This document shows, one piece after another, positions 5,960-7,720 of a DNA stretch of 7,720 nucleotides (its first letter is position 1; every line of letters starts with the position of its first letter). The notes below the pieces were generated by a model that was not told the DNA's origin, ran no database searches, and saw only the letters and a program-made list of their open reading frames with translations. The stretch covers positions 1-7,720 of the forward strand of contig JAJPXK010000201.1 of assembly GCA_021205485.1 (NCBI GenBank), written 5' to 3'. The position numbers and the translations under genes were made by a program. This DNA comes from Clostridia bacterium. Lineage in GTDB: Bacteria; Bacillota; Clostridia; Christensenellales; Borkfalkiaceae.

Positions 5960-6979
5960 ATGAAAATTTTAGTAACAGGCGGAGCGGGATTTATAGGCAG
6001 CAATTTTGTATACCATATGCTTGCAAAATACCCCGGATACCGCATAGTATGCCTTGATAAACTCACCTACGCAGGCAATCTTTCAACCCTTGAAAGTGCT
6101 TTAAAGAATCCAAACTTTAAGTTTGTAAAAGGGGATATCGCAGATAAAGAGGCGGTAGACAAACTCTTTAAAGAGGAAAATTTTGATATAGTTGTAAACT
6201 TTGCCGCAGAAAGCCATGTGGACAGGTCTATAGAAAACCCCGAATTGTTTCTTGTGACCAATATACTCGGCACGCAGACGTTGCTTGACGCCTGCAACCG
6301 TTACGGCGTTAAGAGGTATCACCAGGTATCTACCGACGAGGTGTACGGCGACCTTCCTTTAGACCGCCCCGACCTTTTATTTACCGAGCAGACGCCTCTG
6401 CATACCAGCAGCCCGTATTCGGCAAGCAAGGCCTCGGCCGACCTGTTGGTTCAGGCATATTACCGCACCTACGGCACGCCGATAACCATTTCCCGCTGCT
6501 CAAACAACTACGGGCCTTACCATTTTCCTGAAAAACTTATTCCTCTAATGATAAGCAGGGCTTTGGCGGACGAAAGCCTGCCCGTCTACGGCGACGGCAA
6601 GAACGTACGCGACTGGCTCTATGTAGAAGACCATTGCAAGGCCATAGATCTGATTATACATAACGGCAGGGTTGGCGAGGTTTACAACATAGGCGGGCAT
6701 AACGAGATGTCTAACATAGACATAGTAAAGCTTATATTGCAGTATTTAGGCAAGCCTGAAAGCCTGATAACCTATGTCACCGACAGAAAGGGGCACGACC
6801 GCAGGTATGCCATAGATCCCGCAAAGATACACGCCGAACTTGGCTGGCTGCCAGAAACGAAGTTTGCCGACGGCATAAAAAAGACCATACAGTGGTACCT
6901 TGACAACAAAAAGTGGTGGCAGGATATAATAAACGGCGAATACAAAAATTATTACGAAAAAATGTACGGGAACAGGTGA
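5960..6979 (+). CDS. rfbB: dTDP-glucose 4,6-dehydratase RfbB/RmlB
   Basis: This extended SDR converts dTDP-glucose to dTDP-4-keto-6-deoxyglucose with bound NAD, the step between RfbA and RfbC. The 339 residues match the family. Visible are the Rossmann motif GGAGFIG (7-13), the dehydratase-typical LDKLTYAGN (32-40), NFAAESHVDRS (80-90), catalytic STDEVYG (124-130) with Thr125-Asp126-Glu127, YSASK (153-157) with catalytic Tyr153 and Lys157, RCSNNYGPYHFPEKLIP (179-195) and VRDWLYVEDHC (216-226). The start is ATG 5960, fixed by its ribosome site and by the family N-terminus MKILVTGGAGFIG; the same frame runs upstream to 5801 but only as a shadow of rfbC. It follows rfbC by 11 bases. GC content is raised like rfbA. 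The order rfbA-rfbC-rfbB lacks an rfbD directly after it. Very secure. Confidence 0.97.
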   Translation: MKILVTGGAGFIGSNFVYHMLAKYPGYRIVCLDKLTYAGNLSTLESALKNPNFKFVKGDIADKEAVDKLFKEENFDIVVNFAAESHVDRSIENPELFLVTNILGTQTLLDACNRYGVKRYHQVSTDEVYGDLPLDRPDLLFTEQTPLHTSSPYSASKASADLLVQAYYRTYGTPITISRCSNNYGPYHFPEKLIPLMISRALADESLPVYGDGKNVRDWLYVEDHCKAIDLIIHNGRVGEVYNIGGHNEMSNIDIVKLILQYLGKPESLITYVTDRKGHDRRYAIDPAKIHAELGWLPETKFADGIKKTIQWYLDNKKWWQDIINGEYKNYYEKMYGNR

Positions 6980-6983
6980 TTAT

Positions 6984-7720
6984 ATGAAAATTCTTGTAAC
7001 TGGAGCCAATGGATATATGGGCTCAAGAGTAGTCAAAGTCCTTTGTGATGAAGGATGCGAAGTAGTGGCTGTTGATTTTAAAGGCGACCATATAGATGAA
7101 AGAGCAAAATTTATTGCAGCGAATATTTTTGATGTTAAAGAAAATTGGTTTTTATATTTAGGTGAACCAGATGTGTGTCTGCATTTGGCTTGGTGTGATA
7201 TTTATCAACATAATTTACCTAAACATATGGAAGACTTATCTTCACATTATGAGTTTTTAAAAAATCTGATAGAAAGCGGTTTGTCGCAAGTGGCTATTAT
7301 GGGTACAATGCATGAAGTCGGTTATTGGGAAGGAGCTGTAGATGAAAATACTCCTTGTAACCCGTTGACGTTGTATGGAATTTCAAAAAATGCTCTCCGC
7401 AAGTCTGTTGAGATTTTTGCCGCAGAGAAAGGGTGCAAATTTCAGTGGTTGAGAGCTTTCTATACTTTTAGTGACAGTGTGTATGGTAATAACATATTTT
7501 GTAAAATCAGACAAGCTGTTGTTGAAGGTAAAAAAAGTTTCCCTTTTACTACAGGAAAAAATAAATATGATTTTATACATATAGACGATTTGTCTGAAAT
7601 GGTTGTTAGGTGTATTATGCAAAATAAAGTAACTGGCGTGATAAATGTTTGCTCGGGCGAACCTAAATCTCTTGCAGAGCAAGTTGAATGGTATATTCAA
7701 AAGAATCATTTGCCAATAAA
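6984..7720 (+). CDS. Extended-SDR NAD-dependent epimerase/reductase (3' partial)
   Basis: The frame starts at ATG 6984, 4 bases after rfbB, with AGGTGA at 6974-6979 overlapping the rfbB stop as its likely ribosome site. It stays open for 245 codons to the right edge. It starts MKILVTGANGYMGSR with the Rossmann motif GANGYMG (7-13); LHLAW (66-70) is at the usual LAA position; GTMHEVG (107-113) replaces the usual SSxxVYG; catalytic YGISK (131-135) keeps Tyr and Lys; YDFIHIDDLSEMV (195-207) is the typical substrate-domain segment. This is an NAD-dependent epimerase/dehydratase family protein, but not one I can pin to a reaction. Its place after rfbB suggests it acts on a nucleotide sugar, perhaps reducing a dTDP-4-keto-6-deoxyhexose in place of RfbD. 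Codon use is AT-rich (19-21 G+C per 60 bases in 7081-7200), unlike rfbB, so it seems to belong to the variable part of the locus. Confidence 0.85.
   Translation, partial: MKILVTGANGYMGSRVVKVLCDEGCEVVAVDFKGDHIDERAKFIAANIFDVKENWFLYLGEPDVCLHLAWCDIYQHNLPKHMEDLSSHYEFLKNLIESGLSQVAIMGTMHEVGYWEGAVDENTPCNPLTLYGISKNALRKSVEIFAAEKGCKFQWLRAFYTFSDSVYGNNIFCKIRQAVVEGKKSFPFTTGKNKYDFIHIDDLSEMVVRCIMQNKVTGVINVCSGEPKSLAEQVEWYIQKNHLPI

Noticed and set aside
5960..7030. Near-identical first codons of rfbB and the following SDR gene as a sign of recent duplication.
   Set aside because: The match covers only the shared Rossmann start MKILVTG; the proteins diverge right after it and differ in base composition.
7383..7709. 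108-residue open frame on the minus strand.
   Set aside because: It lies wholly opposite the extended-SDR gene, whose frame keeps its catalytic and substrate-domain motifs there; the minus translation shows no recognisable family.

Overview
The window reads as a stretch of a cell-surface polysaccharide locus (capsule, O-antigen-like or wall-polymer type). All recognisable genes lie on the + strand, and most are packed with gaps of 16 bases or fewer. The low-GC flanking genes, strong AAGGAG/GGAGG-type ribosome binding sites and tight spacing suggest a low-GC bacterium, most likely Bacillota (Clostridia-like). That placement is an inference; nothing in the window fixes the taxon.

Left module (1-2728): a protein cut by the left window edge joins an ILEI/FAM3-like domain to a LicD-family phosphotransferase domain. 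Sixteen bases on is a two-domain protein, an N-terminal short-chain dehydrogenase/reductase (SDR) joined to a C-terminal TagD-like cytidylyltransferase. Together they look like a unit that reduces a small phosphorylated precursor, activates it with CTP, and hands the alditol-phosphate-type group to a glycan. The substrate is not visible from sequence. A possible 32-codon ORF with a good ribosome binding site and a run of nine G follows, then a clear intrinsic terminator (2730-2778).

Right module (2829-7720): a GT61-type glycosyltransferase with a long C-terminal coiled coil and a basic tail is followed after 10 bases by rfbA, rfbC and rfbB. These make dTDP-4-keto-L-rhamnose from glucose-1-phosphate. 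rfbA and rfbC overlap by 34 bases. The usual final gene, rfbD, is not in the window. In its place, 4 bases after rfbB, is another extended-SDR epimerase/reductase, cut by the right edge, which could be the last sugar-modifying step or could act on a different sugar nucleotide.

Base composition is patchy: rfbACB is clearly GC-richer than the AT-rich genes on both sides. This fits a conserved sugar-nucleotide cassette inside exchangeable glycan genes. No tRNA, rRNA, CRISPR array or insertion sequence was seen. The only gap above 200 bases is 2599-2828, described under the small ORF, G run, hairpin and terminator entries.
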